DNA of 64,000 bases, from assembly GCF_900465055.1 (NCBI RefSeq), contig NZ_LS483250.1:4340001-4404000 (forward strand), in the 5' to 3' direction. Positions 8,888 to 17,503 of this stretch are shown here, one piece after another. This DNA is from Moritella yayanosii. Lineage in GTDB: Bacteria; Pseudomonadota; Gammaproteobacteria; Enterobacterales; Moritellaceae. Within the stretch, counting starts at the first letter, position 1. Each line of letters begins with the position of its first letter. Under the pieces are notes generated by a model that was not told the origin of the DNA, made no database searches, and worked only from the letters and a program-made list of their open reading frames with translations. The translations under genes were made by a program, and so were the position numbers.

Positions 8888-8916
8888 GCAGCTATCCTAT
8901 CCTATTTTATTTTAAA

Positions 8917-8940
8917 TAATGCCCTTCTTCCAGGGCATTA
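8917..8940 (-). terminator. Perfect hairpin between peptide gene and enzyme genes
   Basis: TAATGCCCT (8917-8925) and AGGGCATTA (8932-8940) form a perfect 9-bp stem with a 6-base loop. It lies 6 bases past the stop of the peptide gene, with an AT-rich tail (TTTAAAATAAAATAGG) on the minus strand. It is suitable as an attenuator or RNA-stability element that would give more peptide than enzyme transcript, as is common in RiPP operons. Confidence 0.65.
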
Positions 8941-8945
8941 TGAAA

Positions 8946-9077
8946 TTAAGCAAAAACTTTACTTTCAATCACTTCAATATCGTCTAATTCGAACTCTTCA
9001 AAAGCATCAACCGCAGGTGTAGTTTCAACTGCTGCTTCAGTGGATGATGTATTGTTTACTTGTTCTTCGTTTTTCAT
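8946..9077 (-). CDS. tglA: Scaffold/precursor peptide of the pearlin-like pathway
   Basis: A 43-residue acidic peptide beginning MKNEEQVNN and ending ESKVFA. It is preceded by a strong ribosome-binding site (AAGGAGA, 5 bases from the ATG), the best in this operon. The middle is rich in Thr, Ser, Ala and Glu; a hydrophobic/acidic patch (FEEFELDDIEVIE) at residues 26-38 could be the enzyme-recognition segment. There is no Cys and only one Ser near the C-terminus. That argues against lanthionine or Cys-derived core chemistry on the encoded residues and fits a scaffold that receives an amino acid after Ala43. It is flanked by the M50 protease gene upstream and the hairpin plus MNIO gene downstream. 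The scaffold role is inferred from context. Confidence 0.75.
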   Translation of the reverse strand: MKNEEQVNNTSSTEAAVETTPAVDAFEEFELDDIEVIESKVFA

Positions 9078-9134
9078 TGTATCTCCTTAGTTTTAGTTTA
9101 AAATTTATTGTGGTGATTTTGTTACAATAGTGAA

Positions 9135-10268
9135 TCAACCGATAACTCTTTTAACCATTAACGCAACACCCCACCAGGCCAATATCCACCCGATAAACGT
9201 TGCAACACAGACCGACCAATACAGTAGAGCTTCATTTTCAATCACTTCAGGGGCTCTACCGCGTAATTTATCGCGACAATATTTTACCGAACGCTGACGT
9301 AATCTGGGTTGCTCAAAGTATTCGGTTAGTGCTAAATAAGTATCGCCATTAAAAATAGGTAATAGTGTTGGGATAAGTGACAAACTCGAAGCCACAACCA
9401 TCACCACCGCCATTGAGTTTATGGCCGTATTAGGTTCTGACAAACGCCAAATTAAAATACCCACTGCCGCGTACAGTAAACTGGCAATCGGTCCCATTAA
9501 TATTGTTATTGCCCGTTGTCCGTCGGTCAGTTTGGACCAATTTTTTTGCACTGGTCTTACCCAGCCAGTAGCGAGTAATAAGTAAACGCCAATACCAAAA
9601 TCATTGACTTTAACTTTGTAGTGACGGCAACTTAATGCATGTCCAAGTTCGTGAAAGGCTATTGACGTTAAAATGACCGGATAATGCCAAATTAACCATG
9701 ACAAACTGTCGGAGTATATGTTTTCCACATCTCGGGTGAAGTGACCCCACTGGGAAAACAATTCAACAAATGCCCAGCATATGCACACCATAACCACTAC
9801 AAAAAAACTTTTACTGCACAACCAAGAGGCGCGGTTATAAATACTGTTCAGTATGGGTTCTGGGTTCATCTGAATCAGGTTAATCAAAAAATAACGTTTA
9901 AGTGGACCATAAGTAATGCCTGTTGCAGGATCACGAGTTAATCCTGATTGCTGTCCTTCAATAACCAATATGCCCAAATGGACTAATTTATGTTGAAAGG
10001 CCTTAAGCTTAGCTTCACTAACGTTGATTCTTAGTTGCTCTTTGGCACATTGGCTAATGTCAGTAAACGATCGTTGGCCATTAAATAATTGGGCTAAAGT
10101 AAATTCGATACGGCCAAGTTCAAAACTAATGTCATTATTCGGATCGTGGATACTGATTTTACTGTGAGGGCTATCATCTGTAGGCCCACAGCTTAAATCA
10201 GTCCGATAAGTGGCAAATGGCTGATCAAATTCAGCCTTATTTAAATTCAGCTCAATTTCAATATTCAT
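9135..10268 (-). CDS. tglG: Membrane M50-family metalloprotease (TglG-like)
   Basis: A 377-residue membrane protein. Residues ~1-110 look like the small PqqD-like winged-helix domain found in RiPP-associated M50 proteins (ELGRIEFTLAQLFNG...HKLVHLGIL). Hydrophobic helices follow, with the zinc motif HELGH near residue 205 and a second conserved NGDTY segment in place of the usual LDG. In the 3-thiaglutamate pathway, as I recall it, a membrane protease (TglG) releases the modified residue from the scaffold. This gene shares one base with the upstream transferase gene (TGATG) and precedes the peptide gene by 57 bases. Release of the product during export is inferred. Confidence 0.75.
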   Translation of the reverse strand: MNIEIELNLNKAEFDQPFATYRTDLSCGPTDDSPHSKISIHDPNNDISFELGRIEFTLAQLFNGQRSFTDISQCAKEQLRINVSEAKLKAFQHKLVHLGILVIEGQQSGLTRDPATGITYGPLKRYFLINLIQMNPEPILNSIYNRASWLCSKSFFVVVMVCICWAFVELFSQWGHFTRDVENIYSDSLSWLIWHYPVILTSIAFHELGHALSCRHYKVKVNDFGIGVYLLLATGWVRPVQKNWSKLTDGQRAITILMGPIASLLYAAVGILIWRLSEPNTAINSMAVVMVVASSLSLIPTLLPIFNGDTYLALTEYFEQPRLRQRSVKYCRDKLRGRAPEVIENEALLYWSVCVATFIGWILAWWGVALMVKRVIG

Positions 10269-11185
10269 CAGTTGATACTCATTGCTTCTAACTGTGGTTG
10301 TACAGTTGTCTTAAAATTATTGTGGCTAAAGTTAGACGCATGGGTTATGTCACGTTCATCCACCATATCGACCGCTTTGGCCAATACAAATATAGCTCCT
10401 GGTCGGGTCGGTCCACAGATGGGATCATCTGTGGTATATACTGGTTGCCAACCATGTTTTAACATTAACAACTCAATCGTATGTGAGCTGAGATAACGAC
10501 GATGGTTATGGGTCAAAAAACCCAGTTGAATGCCGTAACCCAAAGCTCGACCTTCGATTAGCAAGTGGCCACCAGGGTTAATAATCTGACGGCACTTTTT
10601 CATCACTTGATTAACGTCATAAACATGTTCAAGTGAGCCATTAATAATGATCAAATCAGCTTCACTACTTTCTGGTGTCATTTGTTCAGCGCTGATAGAT
10701 TCAATATCCAGCCCTATCTCTTTACCATATTTGGCATAAGCTAAATCGGGGTCATTGCCTTGAACATTCCAACCATTTTTAGCAAAAGGGATCATCAAAC
10801 CGCCTGCAGAACAACCCACATCAACCAGTTTACCCTTTTGGGTCAACCACGGTTGTAAACTATTAAATAAGAAGTAACCTCTTTTTACCTGATCCATAAA
10901 AAACTGTTTGTCGGGTTCGCTTTGCCCAAATAGGTTTAAGCGATAAAACTTATTGTAATAATCTTGGTAAAAAGACGCCTCAAAAACATATTTTTGATAA
11001 ACATGACCACATTTTTCACAGCCTAACACCGGTAAACCAACCGGTTTATTGTCTGGACCAAGTACCGATTCAAGCAAGGTTGAATGTTGATCAAAACCAC
11101 ATATCTCGCAGTCAACGGCAACAAATTTATAGTCATCAGCCATGCCTAATAAAGACAAATAGATTGAAATTTCATTATTTTTCAT
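10268..11185 (-). CDS. tglF: SAM-type transferase with N-terminal Cys pairs (candidate carboxymethyl transferase)
   Basis: About 305 residues. The N-terminal part has two CxxC pairs (CEIC near residue 27, CEKC near 58), probably a zinc site. A class I Rossmann methyltransferase domain follows, with motif I VDVGCSAGG, an acidic post-I region (GNDPDLAYAK) and the LEHV motif. The adjacent CmoA-like gene suggests that the co-substrate may be carboxy-SAM rather than SAM; the role then would be carboxymethylation of the thiol created by the MNIO. A plain methyltransferase is the alternative. ATG at 11185 follows an AAGAAG site; a GTG one codon earlier is possible. Confidence 0.65.
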   Translation of the reverse strand: MKNNEISIYLSLLGMADDYKFVAVDCEICGFDQHSTLLESVLGPDNKPVGLPVLGCEKCGHVYQKYVFEASFYQDYYNKFYRLNLFGQSEPDKQFFMDQVKRGYFLFNSLQPWLTQKGKLVDVGCSAGGLMIPFAKNGWNVQGNDPDLAYAKYGKEIGLDIESISAEQMTPESSEADLIIINGSLEHVYDVNQVMKKCRQIINPGGHLLIEGRALGYGIQLGFLTHNHRRYLSSHTIELLMLKHGWQPVYTTDDPICGPTRPGAIFVLAKAVDMVDERDITHASNFSHNNFKTTVQPQLEAMSIN

Positions 11186-11194
11186 CACGACTTC

Positions 11195-11935
11195 TTATTT
11201 TATGCAGAAAAAACCTTCAAAGCAGATATGCTTAAATACAGAGGTTATATCGGTAAATCCAGCACGATTTAACATATCAAGATTACCCTCGGTAGAAAAT
11301 GGCTCCAGAACCCCCTTCAATGAGCGGGTTTTTGCTAATATCTCATGGGGTTGGTAACCTTGTTCAAGTTTGTAATCAACATATAAACTGCTCATGATGT
11401 CTTGAAATCGAGCATCTGGACTGCGTACTTTTTCAAATAACACAAATGCTCCGCCCCAGTTTAGTGACTCATATATCTTGGTAAAAAGTTCTTGGCGTAC
11501 CCGAGGTGGAATAAACTGGACAGTGTAATAAGCCACAATAAAGTCGCTTTTCTCGTAAGGATAATGAACAATATCATCCGTCACAAACGAGATATCTTTG
11601 TTGTCGGCAGTCAAAAATTGATTTGCTTGTATCGTCATGTCATCTTCAATGTCGATACCAACCCACTTAACACTGTCTGGATGTCTTTGCGCGAGTTTTT
11701 TAGTTAACATGCCTGTAGAACTACCCAACTCATAAGCAGTTGAATTGGCTTTAATAAAAAAGTCGCTTAAACGTAAAACAATATCGTGCCCATCATCATA
11801 TTTAGGCACTGATTTTGATACGTGAGCATCAAATTTTTTTGGCGTACTGCCGCCAAAAGTCCATGCTGCATTGGTTGATTCTATACCATCACCAACACCA
11901 TTATTTTTTGGAGTTTTTATCGCCGAATCCGTCAT
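11195..11935 (-). CDS. tglE: CmoA-like carboxy-SAM synthase
   Basis: About 246 residues from the ATG at 11935, which has AAGAGGA upstream; an in-frame start at 11986 lacks one. The protein parallels CmoA along its length: WTF near the N-terminus, motif I YELGSSTGM, GIDIEDDM, a VQFIPP segment where CmoA has LQFLEP, LNWGGAFVLFEK for LNPGGALVLSEK, and the Y(Q)xxEI...R(S) helix. CmoA makes carboxy-SAM from SAM and prephenate for tRNA wobble uridine modification. A CmoA copy inside a biosynthetic operon without cmoB suggests supply of carboxy-SAM to the neighbouring transferase. It is the first gene of the operon. Confidence 0.8.
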   Translation of the reverse strand: MTDSAIKTPKNNGVGDGIESTNAAWTFGGSTPKKFDAHVSKSVPKYDDGHDIVLRLSDFFIKANSTAYELGSSTGMLTKKLAQRHPDSVKWVGIDIEDDMTIQANQFLTADNKDISFVTDDIVHYPYEKSDFIVAYYTVQFIPPRVRQELFTKIYESLNWGGAFVLFEKVRSPDARFQDIMSSLYVDYKLEQGYQPHEILAKTRSLKGVLEPFSTEGNLDMLNRAGFTDITSVFKHICFEGFFCIK

Positions 11936-12197
11936 TTTATTCCTCTTAAAATATAAATAATAAAAACCTATTTCGAACAAATCCAATTGAATGATATCGA
12001 TAATCTGCCGATGATTCTAATCAATACACAAGAATAAACGCGAGTATGCATTCCTGTATTCTAATAACATAACTTCGTTCCTAAGAGACCTAAACTAACA
12101 GCTAAGTAAGAGTGAAATGTAAATGCAACCAATTGTTTCATAATAGTTTATTTTTAATGTGCACATAAAAATGAAGCCTGGTTAGTTTACATGAATA

Positions 12198-12222
12198 TTG
12201 CATTTATGCAACATAAATGCAA
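12198..12222. promoter_or_regulatory. 25-bp perfect palindrome upstream of the pearlin-like operon
   Basis: TTGCATTTATG and CATAAATGCAA are perfect 11-bp arms separated by CAA, about 260 bases upstream of the first operon gene. A single-arm-like GTAAATGCAA lies at about 12119. It is likely an operator for a dimeric regulator; no regulator gene is adjacent, so the partner is unknown. Confidence 0.5.
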
Positions 12223-12821
12223 CAAGTTATTGTATTGAGGTACTTTTATATCTTAATAAATACATACTTGTTCTAACTAATGTGACTGTCAGAAGCAGAA
12301 ATACTATTCAGGGGTGGTAGCGAATGATGCTGTATTGTATGTCATTGTAAAACTAACTCACTGTTTGGTGGGGGGGGGCACGACTCCTTAATACTAAGTA
12401 ATCAATCAATAGCATCACAGTTTTGGTAGTGTCAGATTGGAGTTTTAACCATTAATTATTAATCGAAACATCAGTCATCTTTATGGGAATATTTTATCAA
12501 TTTGAGATTTTATGGTAAACGATCTCCAGTATTATTGACTATTTTGATAAATGTTCGATGGATTAATTATCGAATAATTTAACAGAATACTTTAACAATC
12601 AGATGCAAATATATTCATGAATTGTAGTTCTTCACGAAAAAATAATCCTAACCTCCTTTATTCCGGCATCAAATGATTAGTTGCGCAAGTATTTTTAATG
12701 CATGGTGCTCTGCTATGAAAATAACAATATCGCCCCAATGACTCTGGCAATAAACGGGCGAGTAACAAGTTGATAAAATTAGTGTTGTGTTTACTATTGG
12801 GAATTAAATGGCAGTCTAAAT
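12223..12821. other. Non-coding stretch upstream of the IS110-type transposase
   Basis: AT-rich, with no convincing open frame on either strand. A nine-base G run lies near 12370. I see no RNA gene. Confidence 0.5.
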
Positions 12822-12850
12822 CCTGAAATAAAGTGGTAGTTTATTTCAGG
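12822..12850. other. Perfect 11-bp stem hairpin
   Basis: CCTGAAATAAA and TTTATTTCAGG flank a 7-base loop, followed by GTTTAATAAAAAAGG. It could be a terminator or a structured end of the mobile element that follows. Confidence 0.45.
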
Positions 12851-13038
12851 GTTTAATAAAAAAGGTATTTATCGAATAAATTCGACTCACTTGCTGAGCT
12901 GATGGCTAATAAATTTGTTTAACATATATGTATTGATGCGGCGTAAGCAATGGAATGGACACCGCCTCACCCTTTCGCGCTGTTGATTATGGTGTAGGCT
13001 GTAAGCAGGTGAATTTTATTTATCATAGGTGACATATT

Positions 13039-14073
13039 ATGAAAAATATAATTAGAGTTGGTGTTGATTTGGCAAAAAACGTGTTTCATATTCATGCTAT
13101 TGATGAGAATGAAACAATAGTTTGGCAAGGAAAATACAATCGCACCACTTGGTTGAAGGCGATTGTGAAACGAGTACCAACAACCGCGGTAATCGGCATG
13201 GAAGCTTGTGGTTCAGCTAATTATTGGGCAAGAGAGCTCACAGCACTTGGTTACAGTGTTAAATTAATAGCCGCTCAATTTGTTAAACCTTATGTTAAAA
13301 CAAACAAAAATGACAAAGTTGACGCTGAAGCCATTTGTGAAGCAATCAGCCGACCTAATATGCGCTTTGTTAATATAAAAACAGTTGAGCAACAAGATAT
13401 TCAATCTAAGCATCGTGTTCGTGAAGAATTAATTTGCCACAGAACTGCAAAATCAAACCAAATCAGAGGGCTCGTCAGTGAATACGGCATTGTAGCGCCT
13501 ATTGGTATCGCTTATTTACGAAAAGCGATACCAATGTGGTTAGAAGAATCCGACAACGGTTTAACATTTGATTTTAGGGCTTTGTTGCTCACGCTCCAGG
13601 AAGATTTAATTCTTGTAGATGAAAGAATTGATTTACTGACAGCACAAATTAAAAATAATGTTGCAACTAATCCCATAGGAAAAAAGTTGATGAAAATTAT
13701 CGGGATTGGTCCTTTGGTCTGTAGTGCATTGTTAATGGCACTTGGTGATGGTAAGCACTTTAAGAAAGGCAGAGATTTTGCAGCATCTTTAGGCTTGGTT
13801 CCTAGGCAATACAGCACAGGTGGGCGTGCTAATTTACTCGGCATTAGTAAGCGAGGTGATGGTTATTTAAGAAAATTATTAGTTCATGGCGCTAGAGCAG
13901 CTTTTCGTCATGTCAAAGATAAGACAGACCCTTTAAGTTTATGGATAAAACACTTGAGTGAAAAAAAACACCCTAATGTTGTTATCGTTGCACTTGCTAA
14001 CAAATTAGCACGAATTTCATGGGCGTTAGTTGCTAACGACACCGAATACACAGAAACATTGGCCGCTGGTTGA
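13039..14073 (+). CDS. IS110/IS1111-family transposase
   Basis: A 344-residue DEDD recombinase. The N-terminal RuvC-like domain starts GVDLAKNVFHIH, with acidic residues in GMEACGSA and NDKVDAEA. The C-terminal transposase_20 domain includes IGIGPLVCSALL and the ASLGLVPRQYSTGGR region with the catalytic serine nearby. The length is normal and the frame intact. These elements lack terminal inverted repeats and are directed by a bridge RNA from a non-coding end. About 140 bases upstream and 270 bases downstream (14074-14345) are conserved-looking non-coding DNA that could hold it. I cannot fix the element ends from one copy. Confidence 0.9.
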   Translation: MKNIIRVGVDLAKNVFHIHAIDENETIVWQGKYNRTTWLKAIVKRVPTTAVIGMEACGSANYWARELTALGYSVKLIAAQFVKPYVKTNKNDKVDAEAICEAISRPNMRFVNIKTVEQQDIQSKHRVREELICHRTAKSNQIRGLVSEYGIVAPIGIAYLRKAIPMWLEESDNGLTFDFRALLLTLQEDLILVDERIDLLTAQIKNNVATNPIGKKLMKIIGIGPLVCSALLMALGDGKHFKKGRDFAASLGLVPRQYSTGGRANLLGISKRGDGYLRKLLVHGARAAFRHVKDKTDPLSLWIKHLSEKKHPNVVIVALANKLARISWALVANDTEYTETLAAG

Positions 14074-14739
14074 TTGTATTAAAATAATTTTCATATTCGA
14101 AGTTGTAGGTAATACTTAGGTTACAAATAGTAAGCACATTATTTAAAAATTGCAAAAGTAAAAGAGAGATGGAAAATAGGTTAAACCATCACTAGAAAAA
14201 CCCTAACTGAGCGAAGAGTTAATAACTCGTGTAAGCGATTGGGATCTAGTGTGCGAATGAAGCCATTGAGGTTCGATGCTAAATAAAAGCATTATTTAAG
14301 AAACCGAATACACGTGAGCAGTCATACCTTCATTTTCATTGAAATTTTACTTGCAATAGAGGTTGTGTCCATACACGCTCAGTTAACCACTCATACTGAC
14401 ATTACCTAATGGTTATCAATTTTCGTTTCCAGCATCACTGGAACCGAGTAAATTACAGCAATTTTTAAGCGTGGTCTAGGGAGAACTGGAGTATTTCATC
14501 TGCCTTGTATTTGGACAATTATAGCGAATTCGAACAACATCTAAACAATCAGTGAGGGAGGGAATAATTCTTTATTGGTATGCGGCTCGATTGATTGGTT
14601 AAACGTCGCCCTGAGGGGTTGTTTGAGTGCTTAGAATGACGATTTTAACGATTTTAAACCATTGATTATAAAGGTTTGTTTTAATTTCAATCTTTAGTGT
14701 AGGTGATAACCTTCTGGTTTATTCAACATGAGGGGGGGG
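14074..14739. other. Non-coding: IS110 right end and qnr leader
   Basis: No gene is supported. The part to about 14345 probably belongs to the IS110-type element and may encode its bridge RNA. The rest leads into the broken qnr-like gene. I looked for a LexA box (CTG-N10-CAG), which controls some qnr genes, and found none. Confidence 0.4.
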
Positions 14740-15025
14740 ATGTCAGATAATTACGAAGTGTTTAATCAAGTGGATTTTTCTAATCAGGATTTGAGTGAAT
14801 CTCATTTTAAGCGTTGTAAATTTTATAGATGCGATTTTGGTCGTGCGGATCTAAGAGAGGCACAGTTTGTTGATTGTATCTTCATAGAGCAAGGTGGTAT
14901 TGAGGGTTGTCATTTTGATTATAGCGATCTACGCGATTCATCTTTTAAGAACTGCCAACTATCAATGTCTAACTTCACTGGCGCGAAATGTTTTGGGATT
15001 GAATTTAAGGATTGCGATTTAAAGG
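14740..15025 (+). pseudogene. qnr: qnr-like pentapeptide-repeat gene, 5' part
   Basis: Starts MSDNYEVFNQVDFSNQDLSE at 14740, right after a G8 run that forms the ribosome-binding site. Pentapeptide repeats of the A(D/N)LXX type follow (FSNQDL, FKRCKFYRC, FGRADL, HFDYSDL, SFKNCQL). Together with the 3' part the protein resembles Qnr proteins, which bind DNA gyrase as right-handed beta-helix dimers; shared landmarks are the EGCHFDYSDL loop region and later MYFCSAYITGCNLSY and NKWIGA. An IS66 element interrupts the gene after codon 95, so this part alone cannot function. Chromosomal qnr homologues are typical of aquatic gammaproteobacteria. Confidence 0.85.
14872..15025 (+). repeat. 154-bp direct repeat flanking IS66, left copy
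   Basis: Identical in length, and apparently in sequence, to 17580-17733. Both copies abut the IS ends exactly. Confidence 0.9.
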
Positions 15026-15103
15026 GTGAGCTTACGACAAGATAGCTCAACTTAACGTACAAATTTTGATTTACTTACTGCATCCCAAATTAGAGTAAGT
15101 AAT

Positions 15104-15469
15104 ATGACAAATCAAGACAAACTCAGCAGCCTTGCATCTGAATTTCAACAATGGCGCTTGACCCGACAATATCCCAGAGAAAAAACACCTCAGCAGTTGA
15201 AAGATAAAACCGTTGCACTGGCTCAATATTATTCATCGAGCCAAATTAAAACCGCATTAAACATTGCCGATTCAACCTTTCACCATTGGTGTAAACAAGC
15301 GACTTCCGTCAAAAAACCTAGCGAATTCATTGCTGTCCCTGACGAGCTGAATGCCAGTTCGGATGAGTTTAATATTACGCTCACTTGTAAAAATGGTAAC
15401 CGGTTACAACTTTCTGGCCCGCTCTCGCCTGCGTTACTTGCCGTTATCACGGGGGCGCTGCTGGTATGA
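15104..15469 (+). CDS. tnpA: IS66 accessory protein TnpA
   Basis: 121 residues. The N-terminal helix-turn-helix like part (SQIKTALNIADSTFHHWCKQ) probably binds the IS ends, as in IS66 OrfA proteins. The stop overlaps the tnpB start (ATGA at 15466), the normal coupling in this family. Confidence 0.85.
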   Translation: MTNQDKLSSLASEFQQWRLTRQYPREKTPQQLKDKTVALAQYYSSSQIKTALNIADSTFHHWCKQATSVKKPSEFIAVPDELNASSDEFNITLTCKNGNRLQLSGPLSPALLAVITGALLV

Positions 15470-15789
15470 TATTACTGACCGCGAATACGCCTATCTTACT
15501 GGCTATTCAACCCGCCGATTTTCGCTGTGGCATTGACGGATTTGTGGCGATTTGTCGTCGACAACTCGACCAAGACCCGCGTTCCGGCATTTTGTTTGTC
15601 TTTATTAACCGTAATAAAACCATGATCCGGGCATTAAGCTATGACGGGTCTGGTTTTTGGTTAATGACCAAACGATTATCAAAGGGCAAATTTTCCAACT
15701 GGCCAACCGCCAAGGAAGCCATCACCTCCATGCAGGCTAAGCATCTGCGACGGTTATTATCAGCGGCTCCGGTGGTACAAGTGGCATAA
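15466..15789 (+). CDS. tnpB: IS66 accessory protein TnpB (Orf2)
   Basis: 107 residues with the family core FRCGIDGFVAIC, the FVFINRNKTMIRALSYDGSGFWL block and KRLSKGKFSNWP. It is required with TnpA for efficient IS66 transposition; it is unrelated to the RNA-guided nuclease TnpB of IS605 elements. The frame is intact. Confidence 0.9.
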   Translation: MILLTANTPILLAIQPADFRCGIDGFVAICRRQLDQDPRSGILFVFINRNKTMIRALSYDGSGFWLMTKRLSKGKFSNWPTAKEAITSMQAKHLRRLLSAAPVVQVA

Positions 15790-15910
15790 AATGCGATGTG
15801 ATTCACAATATTACATTAATATCGCAGGATCTAAACGATCATGTTGACCGATCCTTTATGCCTGCAATAATCCATATTCGCTTAATTATAGACGAGCACA
15901 CTGGACACTT

Positions 15911-17503
15911 ATGTTGACTCAATCATTCACCGATATTGATAATGACGCACTCGATGCCTTAATTGAACGCGTGACAGAAGCCAAAGAGCATGAACTGGCG
16001 TTAAGCTCGGCTGATTGTCAGCTATTGCTTAATGCCTTGATGACACTGGCTAATTTGCAAGAAAACATCGCCAGTAAAGATGTGACGATACACAAATTGA
16101 AAAAACTCGTCGGTATCGTTAAATCGTCAGAAAAACTGGGGGCACTCATCAGTCAGCAAGGCGTTGCCGCAAAAGGTAAAAAAGCCCAACATAAACAAAT
16201 CAAGCGCACTAAACCCAAGACCCAAAAAGTCAAACCGACAATCATTCACCACGCCTTAACAGTGCTGACCAAGGGTGAATTATGTCCTGAATGCGACTTG
16301 GGGAAACTCACCAAGTATGAACCAGCAAGCTTCTTGCGGATCACAGGGCAAAGCCCTTTTGTGCCAGAGCAACACATCATGGAACGACTACGTTGTAATG
16401 CCTGCGGTGCTTATTTTACCGCGCCACTGGCTGAAAACGTACAGGCCGATGGGCATGCCAAACAAAAATACGGCTACAGCGCACGCAGCTTAATGGCGAT
16501 CAACAAATATTACGCAGGCACACCGTTTTATCGCCAAGGCAGTTTGCAAAACATCTTAGGCGTACCTATTACCGCGTCATCTATCTTCGATCAAACCGAA
16601 TATGTGGCCAACGCCATTTGGCCTGTATTTAAGCACTTGAGAACAATTGCAGGCAATGCCAAGCATTATTATATTGATGACACCACACACCGTATTCTCG
16701 ACCAAACCGCCATCATTAAAAAACAACGTAATAGCGATAAAGAACGTGTTAGAACTGGAGTTTATAGCTCGGGCATGATAGCAACCACTACCGCAGATCA
16801 AAAAATAGTGTTGTTCGAAACTAACATAGGTCACGCGGGTGAATTTATCGATAGCGTGCTGTGTTTGCGAGACAAAACAAGTTCACCGCCCATTATCATG
16901 AGCGATGCACTGGCCAGCAACCGCCCCTCCGTTGATGTCGAATTTATCCAGTCCTTGTGTAACAGCCATGCTCGACGGCAATTTGTGGATGTGCTTAGCC
17001 ATTTTCCCGATGAAGTTGCAGGTATTTTAGATCGTTATGGCGAGATCTGGCATATTGATAATCTGGCAACAGAAAAACAGCTCAATAGTGAACAGCGGCA
17101 AGCTTATCATGATGAAAATTCGCGACCAATCATGGCTGAGATCCGCGCGTGGGGTCGCCAGCACTTAAGCGATGGCAGTGTTGAGGAAAACAGTGGGCTT
17201 GGCAAAGCGATCCGTTATTTTGATAAACATTACGCAGGCTTAACGTGTTTCTGCACGGTGCCAGGGGCGCAATTAGATAATAATTTAATGGAGGCTGAAT
17301 TAAAATTGGTGGTCAGGGATAGAAAAAATGCGATGTTCCACAAAACGCTGTCTGGAGCCAGTATCGGTGATGTTATCACCTCAATCATAGCCACAGCCAG
17401 CTGGGCCGGCACTAATATTTTTGATTATTTAAATACGCTGCAACGAGAACAAGAAGCGGTGAAGTTGGCACCTGAAAATTATCTGCCTTGGAATTACCAG
17501 TAA
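15911..17503 (+). CDS. tnpC: IS66 transposase TnpC
   Basis: 530 residues. An N-terminal coiled-coil/leucine-rich part is followed by a basic linker, a zinc-binding part (CPECDLGKL...CNACG) and the DDE transposase domain. Acidic residues lie in YYIDDTTH and MSDALASN, and the final NNLMEAELKLVVRDRKNAMF block carries the catalytic Glu. The length is normal, with no stops. The 120 bases before it (15790-15910) are non-coding and contain inverted-repeat-like sequence around GATCGTTTAGATC / GATCGG. Confidence 0.9.
   Translation: MLTQSFTDIDNDALDALIERVTEAKEHELALSSADCQLLLNALMTLANLQENIASKDVTIHKLKKLVGIVKSSEKLGALISQQGVAAKGKKAQHKQIKRTKPKTQKVKPTIIHHALTVLTKGELCPECDLGKLTKYEPASFLRITGQSPFVPEQHIMERLRCNACGAYFTAPLAENVQADGHAKQKYGYSARSLMAINKYYAGTPFYRQGSLQNILGVPITASSIFDQTEYVANAIWPVFKHLRTIAGNAKHYYIDDTTHRILDQTAIIKKQRNSDKERVRTGVYSSGMIATTTADQKIVLFETNIGHAGEFIDSVLCLRDKTSSPPIIMSDALASNRPSVDVEFIQSLCNSHARRQFVDVLSHFPDEVAGILDRYGEIWHIDNLATEKQLNSEQRQAYHDENSRPIMAEIRAWGRQHLSDGSVEENSGLGKAIRYFDKHYAGLTCFCTVPGAQLDNNLMEAELKLVVRDRKNAMFHKTLSGASIGDVITSIIATASWAGTNIFDYLNTLQREQEAVKLAPENYLPWNYQ

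Noticed and set aside
8917-9077. Lanthipeptide precursor with Ser/Thr/Cys core
   Set aside because: The peptide has no Cys and only one Ser in its last 20 residues; the scaffold model fits better.
14600-14739. LexA box controlling the qnr-like gene
   Set aside because: No CTG-N10-CAG sequence in the leader.
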